This document shows positions 44,230 through 56,150 of a DNA stretch of 64,000 nt, piece after piece. The position numbers were made by a program, and so were the translations under genes. The notes beneath the pieces were generated by a model, which was not told where the DNA came from, made no database searches, and saw only the letters and a list, made by a program, of their open reading frames with translations. Origin of the DNA: Vitis vinifera (taxonomy: Eukaryota; Streptophyta; Magnoliopsida; Vitales; Vitaceae); assembly GCF_030704535.1 (NCBI RefSeq), contig NC_081813.1, positions 14,501,501 through 14,565,500 of the forward strand. Reading direction: 5' to 3'. Within the stretch, counting starts at the first letter, position 1, and each line of letters starts with the position of its first letter.

Positions 44230-46087
44230 CTCCCACCTTAAGGTACCCTAGGTACTACTTTAGCTAAACATGAACTCAACCTCTCCCAAGCCTTGGGTCT
44301 TCCTTTGTGACCCTTAGAGCTTCCCATTATATGGTTCTCTTGAGTGCTCAAGTGGTCCACCAATGGTTTTTTGGGACTGTACCTTAGGTACACCTTAATG
44401 ACCTTTAAGTATTACCTTAAGAGACCCTAGGTACTACCTTAACTAAACTTGAACTCAACCTCTCCCAAGCCTCGGGCTTTCCTTTGTGAGCCTTAGAGCA
44501 TCTCATTATGTGGTTCTCTTGAGTGCTCAAGTGGTCCACCAAAGGTTTTTTGCAATTGTACCTTAGGTACTACCTTAAGAGCCCTTAGGTACTACCTTAA
44601 TGGCCTTTAGGTACTACCTTGAGGGACCCTAGGTACTACCTTAGCTAAACATGAACTCAACCTCTCCCAAGCCTCGGGTCTTCCTTTGTGACCCTTAGAG
44701 CATCCCATTATGCGGTTCTCTTGAGTGCTCAAGAGGTTCACCAAAGGTTTTTTGGGACTGTACCTTAAGTACTACCTTAAGGGCCCTTAGGTACTACCTT
44801 AATGGCCTTTAGGTACTAGCTTAAGGGACCTTAGGTACTACCTTAAGGTAAACATGAACTCAACCTCTCCCAAGCCTCGGGCCTTCTTTTGTGACCCTTA
44901 AAGCATCCCATTATGTGGTTCTCTTGAGTGCTCAAGTGGTCTACCAATGGTTTTTTGGGACTGTACCTTAGGTACTACCTTAAGGGCCCTTAGGTACTAC
45001 CTTAATGGCCCTTAGGTACTACCTTAAGGGACCCTAGTTACTACCTTAGCTAAACATGAACTCAACCTCTCCCAAGCCTCGGGTCTTTCTTTGTGACCCT
45101 TAGAGTATCCCATTATGTGGTTCTCTTCAGTGCTCAAGTGGTCCGCCAAAGTTATTTTGCACTGTACCTTAGGTACTACCTTAAAGGCCCTTAGGTACTA
45201 CCTTAATGGCCTTTAGGTACTACCTTAAGGGACCCTAGGTACTACCTTAACTAAACTTGAACTCAACCTCTCCCAAGCCTCGGGTCTTCCTTTGTGACCC
45301 TTAGAGTATCCCATTATGTGGTTCTCTTCAGTGCTCAAGTGGTCCACCAAAGTTATTTTGCACTGTACCTTAAGTACTACCTTAAGAGCCCTTAGGTACT
45401 ACCTTAATGGCCTTTAGATACTACCTTAAGGGACCCTAGGTACTACCTTAGCTAAACTTGAACTCAACCTCTCCCAAGCCTTGGGTCTTCCTTGATGACC
45501 CTTAGAGCATCCCATTATGTGGTTCTCTTGAGTGTTGAAGTGGTCCACCAAAGGTTTTTTGGGACTATACCTTAGGTACTACCTTAAGGGCCCTTAGGTA
45601 CTACCTTAATGGCCTTTAGGTACTACCTTAAGGGACCTTAGGTACTACCTTAAGGGACCTTAGGTACTACCTTAAGGTAAACTTGAACTCAACCTCTCCC
45701 AAGCCTCGGGTCTTCCTTGGTGACCCTTAGAGCATCCCATTATGTGGTTATCTTAAGTGTTGAAGTGGTCCACCAAAGGTTTTTTAGGACTGTACCTTAG
45801 GTACTATCTTAAGGGCCCTTAGGTACTACCTTAGTGGCCTTCAGGTACTACCTTAAGGGACCCTAGGTACTACCTTAAGGTAAACTTGAACTCAACCTTT
45901 CCCAAGCCTCGGGTCTTCCTTTGTGACCCTTGGACCATCCCATTATGTGGTTCTCTTCATTCCTCAAGTGGTCCACCAATGGTTTCTTGGGACTGTAGCT
46001 TAGGTACTACCTTAAGGGCCCTTAGGTACTACCTTAGTGGCCTTCAGGTACTACCTTAAGGGACCCTAGGTACTACCTTAAGGTAAA
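44230..46087 (+). repeat. Left higher-order tandem array (22-bp subunit in units of about 202 bp)
   Basis: The 22-bp subunit is GGTACTACCTTAATGGCCTT plus TA, with variants centred on TTAAGGGCCCTTA. Two to five subunits plus a constant block of about 130 bp (cctctcccaagcctcggg, then cttagagcatcccattatg, then ggtccaccaaagg) form each higher-order unit. The landmark ctctcccaag occurs at about 44281, 44460, 44662, 44865, 45067, 45268, 45469, 45694 and 45897: spacings of 179, 202, 203, 202, 201, 201, 225 and 203, which differ by multiples of 22. The same array occurs inverted at 53748-56150. Confidence 0.95.
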
Positions 46088-46205
46088 CAGACTCTTTCCT
46101 TTAAGGAGATAAGAGCTTTGATGAACCAACTTGGGGAAAATTTGACAGTAATGATGACATGGAGTCAATATGGGGATGAACTCAATCGATGGTACTAGCA
46201 AGGTA
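46088..46205 (+). pseudogene. EH-domain endocytosis protein fragment
   Basis: Right after the array the plus strand reads SFDEPTWGKFDSNDDMESIW, then a frame change, then MNSIDGTSK before a GT. Plant EPS15-homology (AtEH-type) proteins carry a similar FD..WG.FD.NDD.DSVWGFN linker. Stops lie just upstream. The match is short, so the parent call is moderate. Confidence 0.45.
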
Positions 46206-48235
46206 AGCAATACTCCCATTTAAAGGATATGTATGTGTTTGGGGGGTGGAGTTGCATTTGAGTATGCTTAGCATTTGTCATGTTACTGAAATGCATGCTC
46301 ATCCCCCATCTGCTTCTAATATTAGGAGTATGCTTAACGAGAAATACATTACCTGCATAAGTTGCTCAAAAGTTCATCTGTTCAGTGTGCATGCAAGTTA
46401 TACTAGCATATAAAATGAAAAATTGCAAACAGGACATGTGAAAAAGGTCTAATGTTAGATCCCAGATTTGATTCATAATCCAATGTGTCATTTATTTTTA
46501 ACTATGGTTAAACTTGAAAGAAAGAAATTTAAAATACTTTCACTCAAACCAACTTTATTTGGTTGAGAAGTTTGTACCCTATCCAATTTCACCCAAACAC
46601 AAGGTAGTAAAAAAACATTATCTGTAATTGTACATGTCAGCAGCAAGGATGACATGAATGTCCTTGTTCTCAATGTAAGATAAAGTGTATATCTCGGGGA
46701 CATAGGCTCTAAAATGCATGGCAACTATGATAACTGGCCAATATTTGACCCATTTCGATGAACATAGATAATGTATTTGGAGACTGGCTCAAAAAGGGAT
46801 AGGAGAGTTAAGATGATCTCACTGGGTGAGTCTTGGATTTGGAATTTGAGGGCCTTCTGAACTCTTAGGAATCAGATCTGCTGGTATGCTGATGCTGACA
46901 ATTGATTTGGTTTATCCATACATGGGCTGGCTTGAGACTAGGTTCTGGAAAACATATGCTCACCTTGAATCACAAAATAGTGCAAGAGTGACATAACCTG
47001 AACCTAATTTTTATGAATGTTATTGTATGATGGTACTTTTAGAAAGCTGAACTCAAACCCAACCACATCAGACTTGGTGTGATCATAGTTTGATAACTAT
47101 ATTGCAACATCCCATTTGATGCATGCATTTTAATGGAAAATTTTCAACTACTTTAAAAGCTAGTCGCCGAAGCCAGTTCTTGGAGTGTTGCTGATTTGTG
47201 CTGTTTATAATGAAATGTGGAACCGTGCTTACATGCAGCCATTTCCTGCAAAATGCAGAGGCTTAGGTCTGCTACTAGGCAGCCCATTCTAGCACCCTAG
47301 AAAAAGGAGCCTACATTGGGTAAGCAAGCTTCCTATATCAAAACGTGCAACTTGGGTTCATGTAGGAGCATCTGTATAATATTTTCCCATTTATCTGCTG
47401 CAAATGGTTCTTTGTGATTTTTCATTGTTTGAGACTTTGATCAGTAGCTGGCAGTAAAGTTTGATTTTGCATTTTTCTTCTGAATTTGGTGTTCACTATA
47501 AGTCCATTAATTTTGTAGGTGGATCATGAGAGACAAAACTGAGGTGCAGAATGGAAGACGAATGTTGTGTGACAGAGAGTATTCTTTGCAATACTCGGTC
47601 AAAATGGAGTTGGTTTGAGGTAAAAGCACTTGCACTATCTCAGAGCATCAGTCTAATCATGTCTCATTTGATTTTTGTGTTAAAGAATTTTAAAAGCTAT
47701 TTTAAAACCTGTAGCTAGTTTAAAAGTTAAGTGATGGTTTAATGGTTTTCAAGCTGGACCGAATAAATTAGGGTGATGCTACTATTTTGGACCAATGTTA
47801 ATTTAATGGCAAGGTCATGATTAGAGCCACCTAAGAGCCTATAAGATTTTTTTATCTCTTTTTGGTACTGCTTAGGTCAATCCTTCTTCAATGAGAGGAA
47901 CCTTCTTGGGTGGAAATGGGAGTTTTGTGGGCAAAAGGCAGAGGAAAGCATGGAAACCTGTGCCACTATGTTTGTTTTTTATTATTTGGGTGGATAAAAA
48001 TCATAGATAGTTTGAAGATGTGGAATAGCCCAAATGCTTAAAACCTGTTTCATATGAGCCCTTCTCCTTTGCTGAAGAGAGTGTCTTGATGCTTGATCTG
48101 TGTCTATGTTAGATTGCATTGACTGGTTGGCTTCTTATTAATGGGAGGGTGCTGGTTTTTTATTTTCCATTTTGAATTTGAGCACCGATGGCATACTACA
48201 TGTTTGTTGGTTGAAATCTTGGTTGTTTAAAACAT
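46206..48235. other. Spacer inside the inverted-repeat structure
   Basis: No gene recognised. A splice-like ttttgtag followed by an open stretch at about 47518-47620 could be an exon of unknown origin. Confidence 0.4.
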
Positions 48236-48548
48236 GTGAGAGAAAAGTTGAGAAAAAAATATGTAGAAACTTTATCCTTGGACACATCATCTTCACCAAC
48301 TTCGGTTTTCTTGTCACTGAATGACCACTTACAGCAGAATAACAACCCATTGTCTTTTAATCAGCCATCAATGATGTTAAAAGACACGAGTCAAGATAGA
48401 GAAACTCAGCCATCAATGAGCTTAAACAAGATTTGGCTAATAGGTTTGGTATAGAGGGACAATTGGAGGACCAACAGAGGATAGGCTGGAAACTCGTGTA
48501 TGTGGATCATGAGAATGACGGTCTGCTAGTGGGGGATGATCCTTGGGA
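48236..48548 (+). pseudogene. Auxin response factor ARF5/MONOPTEROS fragment
   Basis: The second half reads [20 protein letters not shown], then [20 protein letters not shown] and PWE before a GTAAGT donor. This is the C-terminal PB1 (Aux/IAA interaction) domain in the form typical of ARF5. The preceding piece, in another frame, contains LQQNNNPLSF and [11 protein letters not shown], which fits the ARF middle region. The two halves are out of frame and the DNA-binding domain is absent. Non-functional. Confidence 0.7.
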
Positions 48549-49802
48549 GTAAGTTCGCTATTTCATTAGTTAATAGAGCTCATTTATATTTGTGCATTTT
48601 AATATGAAGGAGTGGTAATACTAGAAAATGTGGAATAGGAAACAATCGGATTCTGAAGGAGTTATGAGGTGGGATCAATTCAAGGTAATGATGCGGGAAA
48701 GTATCTAACATGATGTGGTCATTTGCATTGAAGACCGTCTGATGCACCAATAAAAAAAAATGGTTAGATTTAGATTGAAGGAGGGATGAGAGTAGAGGAA
48801 GCCCAAGAACGGCATAGGTTAACATGGGGAGAAAACACATGATTTCATTTGATTTAACAGAGTATGCCTTTAGCAGAGCCAAATGGAAATGGGGGATTTC
48901 TGTATCAAAGCTGAAATAGTTGGGATTTAAGGATTTTATGAGTTGGGTAATAGTCAATTTTGTTGATTTGTTGTCAATCTTTGGGGGCACTGTTGGAGAG
49001 AGTAAAATTACAGATAGTTTGAACATCGTGCTTATGTATGATGGTATATTTGTACTTTGGCAAACTTCTATTTACTTCAAGTTTTCCTGAGTAGCTAAGT
49101 TTGATCTAGAAAATGGATCAATGTGGTGTGTGTTGCACCAGTACATTGAAATGTGGCATGATGGTGTAGGTTCATTTAGAGTATTTATTTAGAAAACAAT
49201 AAACAATCTCAAATAAAATATCAATTTGCTTTTTCCATTAGTAAAAGGTGGATTAATAAAACATTTTATTTAAAATGAAACTCTCTGTTCTATTATATTT
49301 CGATTTGTTACTTTTAATATATTTTAATCCTCAAAATGATTCTGAAGGTGAGTGATTCTTTTGATTGTTAGTTATGTTGTGGGAATGAGAGTAAACCATG
49401 ATTTGGAATATGTTATTTGGACCATAAATAAGTAGGCTATTAGCATTTTTCTGTACCCTGCAGTGTCTAATACTTCACTTTGAATAGCATGGAACTATTG
49501 CTTACTGTTATTAAGAATAGCTTTGATTGCATATCTGATTCTGGGAACAAGTTGACTTCGTGCTAGCTTCATTTGATTTGGACAATAAATATCATTTTAT
49601 TTAATGGCAAGAAAGCATGATTTTTCATTTGGTTCTTATTTCATTTTTTTACTGTTGTTGCTTTGGTCAATGTAATTTTCTCTACATGTATATTATGTTT
49701 ATTTAATGTTACATTATAACCTCATTATGTTTTTTTTTTTTTTGCTTTTCTCTTGAAATGAACGCTGATGTTTTGACTTAGCAGGTGAATTTAGGTTAAA
49801 AG
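48549..49802. other. Spacer, no recognised gene
   Basis: AT-rich. The longest open frame (minus, 48580-49026) looks like chance: it has no recognisable motif and a composition like its surroundings. Confidence 0.45.
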
Positions 49803-49994
49803 ATGAGTACTCCGGATGCAACTCGAGCAGAACTTGCTCTTGTAATTTTGTATTTGAACAAAGCTGAAGCTAGGGATAAGATATGCAGGGCAATACAATA
49901 TGGTTTGAAAATTTGGCGTGATGGACAGCCTGGTACTGCCCAAAATGTTGACAAATCAACCAGCTTGGCATGGAAAGTTTTCCATCTTTTTAAG
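49803..49994 (+). pseudogene. PEX11 peroxisome proliferation gene, first exon only
   Basis: Starts MSTPDATRAELALVILYLNK, continues AEARDKICRAIQYGLKIW, then TAQNVDKSTSLAWKVFHLFK, and stops at a GT. This is the N-terminus of plant PEX11 (C/D/E type), which binds and elongates the peroxisome membrane. The 64-residue exon has no stop. The remaining exons, including the membrane segments, are absent from the following 1 kb, where unrelated fragments in opposite orientation begin. Confidence 0.75.
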
Positions 49995-51147
49995 GTTGGG
50001 TGATACCGTACATTGTGGTGTAAAACTTTTATCTATATATATATATATATATATATTAATCTTGTCTCCTATTTCTGTTGGCTTCTCCATTGTATACATA
50101 AGCAAAAGGGACACCCTTAGTGCATTAAAAAAAAAAAATTGATGTTGAACTTGCATTAAATCAAACACCAGAATGAGCATTCAAGTATCCTGTGAAAACG
50201 ATGGACCTATAAGTACTGATTACAGATGCTTATGATGAGATGATCTATTTGGATGAACTCAGGTCTCACAAATGGGACCATTAATATCTGAAGCCTCTTA
50301 TACAAAATGGTACTATTTTTTACCTAGGTATTGATTGAATTTGTATGATAATGAACCCCAAGAACCATCCAGATGTATAGTTACAGAATTGTGACATGGT
50401 AAGTTAATTATGAGCTAATTCAATACGATCGTTTTAGTATGTAACATTTTTTTCCTGGTGGACTTGGAACCTTAAGCCTCCCACAACCCCACCCAGTCCT
50501 CTTCATTACCACTTCAGGCAAAGGCATCAAGGGCAAAGTATTCAAAACCGAATTCACTCGCACCCAAACAGAACAATGGCATGGCTGTGGCAACACACAG
50601 TAAAATGTGATCATCCCATCTCAAGAATCACCTCACGCGTAATGCGCAACAAGGGTATAGCTCGTGATGTGAGCAATCAAAGCTCTGCTTGTGTAAAAAG
50701 AGATACCCTAACCCCACATTCAGGGTATATTCATTCCAGGCATGAACAAGTGTGGATCCCACCAGGAAAAAAATAAGGCAAAATCTTACTCATGAGAATA
50801 AATATGGGCTCTGGCGAACTCTCAATGAGAAAGACGGCTATCAAGGGGCAAAACAAAAGTAGTTGAAGAAACAAATATGGTAATTGTGTCTTTATCCAAA
50901 AAAAAAAAACGAAGTTTACCATTGAACATCTAGTTTCAAACATTTATGGGCATCACATCCATTTTCAAATCAAGGAAAACGATGGCAAAAAGCACCCCTT
51001 CACAATGTAAGTTTAGACTAATTTTAGTGTCTTTGAATCGTAGGCATAATCTGTGTATGAGACAACACCTTACAAAGTTAAAAGCCAGTCTATATATTCT
51101 TAGTGCTTCCCAACAGTTGTCTCCTGAAAAGCACAATAGCATGTTCT
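49995..51147. other. Spacer with (TA)n microsatellite
   Basis: Contains (TA)n at about 50034-50056. No recognisable coding sequence. The PEX11 intron probably begins here. Confidence 0.5.
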
Positions 51148-51652
51148 TTAGAAGACATCTGGATGGAAATGGCCAGGGATGGAGCTACTTTGTTGAGCCT
51201 GCCTCAGGTGCATTGAGAGTGCATAGTTATTCACCTGTTACACCATCACAAGATCAAATAATAGTGTCATTGCACTACAGAAAATTTACAAAAACACCAG
51301 GAAAACAATTTTTGTAATGATGATCTGGCTACCAAGAAATCATGTTTTGAATAAAAGATTGGGGAACTACTGAAGCAAATTTAAGAAAAACCATGCAATC
51401 TGTGAAATGGATTGAAACTTTTCCCATCTAAAATTAACTAACATGTAGTTTAGAAGATTTCAGGTTTATGAGCTTTACCTCTAGCGTTCTCAACTACTCC
51501 TGGTACTGGGTGACCACCTGCTTCAGGTGCTGTAATTCCTGGTTCCTCTCTTCACTCTCTTTCTGATGCTCATGCTGAATAGACACAGCCCGCTAGAGAA
51601 TTATGTTCTCCTGAAGCAGAGCTTCCACTTGTTCCTTCAGCATCAAGTTTTC
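51148..51652 (-). pseudogene. CUE-domain protein, last two exons, broken
   Basis: The upstream exon, 51652-51479 on the minus strand, reads ENLMLKEQVEALLQENIIL, stop, RAVSIQHEHQKESEERNQEL, QHLKQVVTQYQE, stop, LRTLE and a GT donor. The last exon, 51234-51148, reads VNNYALSMHLRQAQQSSSIP, GHFHPDVF and stop. This is the conserved coiled-coil C-terminus of a plant ubiquitin-binding CUE protein. Intron borders are kept, so it came from genomic DNA. Two in-frame TAG codons inactivate it, and the CUE domain itself is missing. Confidence 0.75.
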
Positions 51653-52360
51653 CTATAATAAGACAAACCATAAGTAAAACAACAAATATGATGGACACAT
51701 ACATTCTGCACCTGGTTGATAACAGTAACAACAACAATAACAACAATAACAACAACAAATATCTAATACAAATTCATAAAATTAACAAATGATGATTCTA
51801 ATTGTGGATACATTCTTCCTCATAAGGTAAAATCAATATTCAGGCAGTGATCCAATTACCAGCCAATCTTTTGGTCACTCCCAGCCATGCATCCTGCTTC
51901 CATTTCAGGATGTACTCCTCTCTCAGCTTCACTCTATATCCCTTTTACCTCGATTTCAGGATCATCCCTCATTTGGCTTATCAAATCGAGCATACATTTA
52001 ATGATCTATAGATGAGCTAGGTCTGATGCAAACCAGATGATTCATTCAGATGTACAAATGGATCTAGTAAGGGTAAGCCCACATTAAACCTAGTCTGCTC
52101 TTTTACCTAAAGTATATTTATTGTATGAACTTTGCTTTGAATGAGCCTTGCAAATGGAAAGTGCCATCATTCTACATGAACCATTTCTCAATTTCCTATA
52201 TACATTTACTATTTTAAGTCAGAAAATGGTACGCTTAGAAAATGCATACCAACTTTTCACATCAAAAACTAAACATAAGAGAAACCTCAATCAAGAAGCA
52301 AAAAAGGCAGAAACCAAGAAATCATATAAAGAACCAAATGTTTGAGATGTATTATTGTAC
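51653..52360. other. Spacer with AAC-rich microsatellite
   Basis: An imperfect aac/aat repeat lies at about 51722-51757. It sits upstream of the CUE exon on its strand. No coding sequence recognised. Confidence 0.5.
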
Positions 52361-52813
52361 CTCACCAGCATATAATTCATCAACCTGGAACTGATTGGGA
52401 GATAAAACTCCAATTTCATCAGCAAAATAATCCTGCAATCAAAGATTAAGCAGTTAAGAAATTAGCATAAAGGATGTCACGAATATTTAGAATCTTTCAA
52501 ACCAAAACAGTGATCATAAAGACCACTAAAGAAAACTTTAATATGCACAACAATTCTTCAAAGTTAATTATGAATAACACTACATTGATGGAAAATGGAA
52601 CGTGGTGTATAGAACCATGTGCAAATATCTACAATGAGAAAATAATGCCTGCCAATGTAATTTAATTGAGTTCGGAAAGAAAGACAAAAAACAAATAATA
52701 CTTGAAAGAAATACTTTACCTTCTTGCTAGCCATAAAATAAATCCTGTCACCTTTCTTTATAGTCCCATAAATGACAAGAAAATATACGATCACTCTATA
52801 TGGATCATAGTAA
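52361..52813 (-). pseudogene. Chloroplast LEPA (EF4) translation factor, two internal exons
   Basis: Exon 52813-52720 (minus) reads YYDPYRVIVYFLVIYGTIKK, then GDRIYFMASKK, then a GT donor. Exon 52432-52361 reads DYFADEIGVLSPNQFQVDEL, then YAGE, then a GT donor. Both have AG acceptors (cttttcag, gattgcag). They are consecutive in plant LEPA, a GTPase that back-translocates ribosomes. One codon is lost after PYR. The G domain and C-terminal domain are absent. A captured genomic segment. Confidence 0.8.
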
Positions 52814-53747
52814 CTGAAAAGGTTTGAAGAAATGATATTTATACACACCCAAATAATGCAAAGGCTAATATGTTATATGCTGAAATTAAAATAGCAAAGA
52901 GAAAACAAAAGAAGAATGCATGGAATAGGACAATTTGTTTTCAACATTAAAAAGCCCTATAATTTTGGGCCAAAATATGAAAGTTTATTATTTATGTTGT
53001 GAAAATATAATTTTATAAATGTTTTCTGAAACTTTTACATCAGCTGTTATTTAGACAACAGCAGCATTTAATTCCACAATAAATTCACAAGAGTTGGACA
53101 CGCAACATTTTGCACCAGCATCCCTCTTTTTACGCATATCTCAATCCAAAAAAAACAAACCAAACCAAACCCCACCCCCCAACACAAATAAAAAAGGCAA
53201 GAAAAAAAGCCTCTTCTCCTTTCAGTCTTTCAAATGTTCATTTATTTTCTTAGCACCACATTCATGCTTATGTTTACTTTTGGACTTACGCCTATCGAAA
53301 AAGGTAAAAATCAATTTCTGCATCATCCAAGGTTCCACTTCATTGATGTGTTTCAGCCAATTCAAATATGAAGACATTTCAGAAATGCAATGTACAAGGC
53401 ATGACTTTTAGAAATGGATTCTGAATTGCCAAGGTTACACAGCTTCCTTTTTCCAAGTTCAACCTTTACACAACCTTTTGTATCACCATAAGAAGTATAT
53501 GGTAGTCAATTTCTATTTGGAAAATGTGTATCTATAAAAAAATTTGTCATGTAAGCTAGCAAACTAATTAGCTTCCATGTTCAATAAAATCACTAAGATT
53601 ATAACATAATTAACTGGCATGTATGATATGCATTTGTTTATTCATTATGTAAGAATACTAGTATTGAATGTGATCTAAACTTTCATTCAATAATAAGAGA
53701 AGAGAGACCATGCATTATACAGGACAAGTGATAGACCATTAGAGACT
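52814..53747. other. Spacer before the right array, no gene seen
   Basis: AT-rich sequence without recognisable coding capacity. Confidence 0.5.
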
Positions 53748-56150
53748 ATAAGGGTCACCAAGGAAGACCCGAGGCTTGGGAGAGGTTGAGTTCATTTTTA
53801 CCTTAAGGTAGTACCTAGGGTCCCTTAAGGTAGTACCTAAAGGCCATTAAGGTAGTACCTAAGGGCCCTTAAGGTAGTACCTAAGGTACAGTCCCAAAAA
53901 ACCTTTGGTGGACCTCTTGAGCACTCAAGAGAACTACATAATGGGATGCTCTAAGGGTCACAAAGGAAGACCCGAGGCTTGGGAGAGGTTAAGTTGAAGT
54001 TTAGCTAAGGTAGTACCTAAAGGCCATTAAGGTAGTACCTAAGGGCCCTTAAGGTAGTACCTAAGGTACAATCCCAAAAAACCTTTGGTGGACCACTTCA
54101 ACACTCAAGAAAACCACATAATGGGATGCTCTAAGGGTCACCAAGGAAGACCCAAGGCTTGAGAGAGGTTGAGTTCAAGTTTAGCTAAGGTAGTACCTAG
54201 AATCCCTTAAGGTAGTACCTAAAGGCCCTTAAGGTAGTACCTAAGGTACAGTCCCAAAAAACCTTTGGTGGACCACTTCAACACTCAAGAAAACCACATA
54301 ATGGGATGCTCTAAGGGTCACAAAGGAAGACTCGAGGCTTGGGAGAGGTTGAGTTCAAGTTTAGCTAAGGTAGTACCTAAGGTCCCTTAAGGTAGTACCT
54401 AAAGGCCATTAAGGTAGTACCTAAAGGCCATTAAGGTAGTACCTAAAGGCCCTTAAGGTAGTACCTAAGGTACAGTCCCAAAAAACCTTTGGTGGACCAC
54501 TTCAACACTCAAGAGAACCATATAATGGGATGCTTTAAGGGTCACAAAGGAAGACTCGAGGCTTGGGAGAGGTTTAGTTCATGTTTACCTTAAGTTGTAC
54601 CTAAGGTCCCTTAAGGTAGTACCTAAAGGCCATTAAGGTAGTACCTAAAGGCCATTAAGGTAGTACCTAAAGGCCATTAAGGTAATACCTAAAGGCCCTT
54701 AAGGTAGTACCTAAGGTACAATCCCAAAAAACCTTTGGTGGACCACTTCAACACTCAAGAGAACCATATAATGGGATGCTCTAAGGGTCACAAAGGAAGA
54801 CTCGAGGCTTGGGAGAGGTTTAGTTCATGTTTACCTTAAGGTAGTACCTAGGGTCCCTTAAGGTAGCACCTAAGGGCCCTTAACGTAGTACCTAAGGTAC
54901 AATCCCAAAAAACCTTTGGTGGACCACTTCAACACTCAAGAGAACCATATAATGGGATGCTCTAAGGGTCACAAGGGAAGACTCGAGGCTTGGGAGAGGT
55001 TTAGTTCATGTTTACCTTAAGGTAGTACCTAAAGGCCATTAAGGTAGTACCTAAGGGCCCTTAAGGTAGTACCTAAGGTACAATCCCAAAAAACCTTTGG
55101 TGGACCACTTCAACACTCAAGAGAACCATATAATGGGATGCTCTAAGGGTCACAAAGGAAGACTCATGGCTTGGGAGAGGTTTAGTTCATGTTTACCTTA
55201 AGGTAGTACCTAGGGTCCCTTAAGGTAGTACCTAAAGGCCATTAAGGTAGTACCTAAGGGCCCTTAAGGTAGTACCTAAGGTACAGTCCCAAAAAACCTT
55301 TGGTGGACCTCTTGAGCACTCAAGAGAACTACATAATGGGATGCTCTAAGGGTCACAAAGGAAGACCCGAGGCTTGGGAGAGGTTAAGTTGAAGTTTAGC
55401 TAAGGTAGTACCTAAAGACCATTAAGGTAGTACCTAAGGGCCCTTAAGGTAGTACCTAAGGTACAATCCCAAAAAACCTTTGGTGGACCACTTCAACACT
55501 CAAGAGAACCATATAATGGGCACTAAGGGTCACAAAGGAAGACCCAAGGCTTAGGAGAGGTTGAGTTCAAGTTTAGCAAAGTTAGTACCTAGACTCCCTT
55601 AAGGTAGTACCTAAAGGTCATTAAGGTAGTACCTAAAGGCCCTTAAGGTAGTACCTACGGTACAGTCCCAAAAAACCTTTGGTGGACCACTTCAACACTC
55701 AAGAGAACCACATAATGGGATGGTCTAAGGGTCACAAAGGAAGACTCGAGGCTTGGGAGAGGTTGAGTTCAAGTTTAGCTAAGGTAGTACCTAGGGTCCC
55801 TTAAGGTAGTATCTAAAGGCCATTAAGGTAGTACCTAAGGGCCCTTAAGGTAGTACCTAAGGTATAGTCCCAAAAAACCTTTGGTGGACCACTTCAACAC
55901 TCAAGAGAACCATATAATGGGATGCTCTAAGGGTCACAAAGGAAGACTCGAGGCTTGGGAGAGGTTGAGTTCATGTTTACCTTAAGGTAGTACCTAGGGT
56001 CCCTTAAGGTAGTACCTAAAGGCCATTAAGGTAGTACCTAAGGGCCTTTAAGGTAGTACCTAAGTTACAGTCCCAAAAAACCTTTGGTGGACCTCTTGAG
56101 CACTCAAGAGAACCACATAATGGGATGCTCTAAGGGTCACAAAGGGGAAC
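53748..56150 (-). repeat. Right higher-order tandem array, inverted copy of the left array
   Basis: Reverse complement of the array at 44230-46087, with the subunit reading GGTAGTACCTAAGGGCCCTT plus AA. The landmark ggcttggg or its variants occur at about 53773, 53976, 54156, 54336, 54560, 54806, 54987, 55168, 55371, 55548, 55750 and 55952. Spacings fall near 180, 202, 224 or 246, that is 158 plus multiples of 22. About 12 units. Copies within this array resemble each other more than the left array at several positions (for example aaccatataatggg here), suggesting local homogenisation. Confidence 0.95.

Noticed and set aside
44230..46087. Regularly spaced repeats that could suggest a CRISPR-like array
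   Set aside because: The spacers are themselves repeats, the units are about 200 bp, and the genome is a plant; it is an ordinary higher-order minisatellite.
48580..49026. Minus-strand 148-codon open frame
   Set aside because: No recognisable motif, no splice context, and composition like the surrounding AT-rich spacer.
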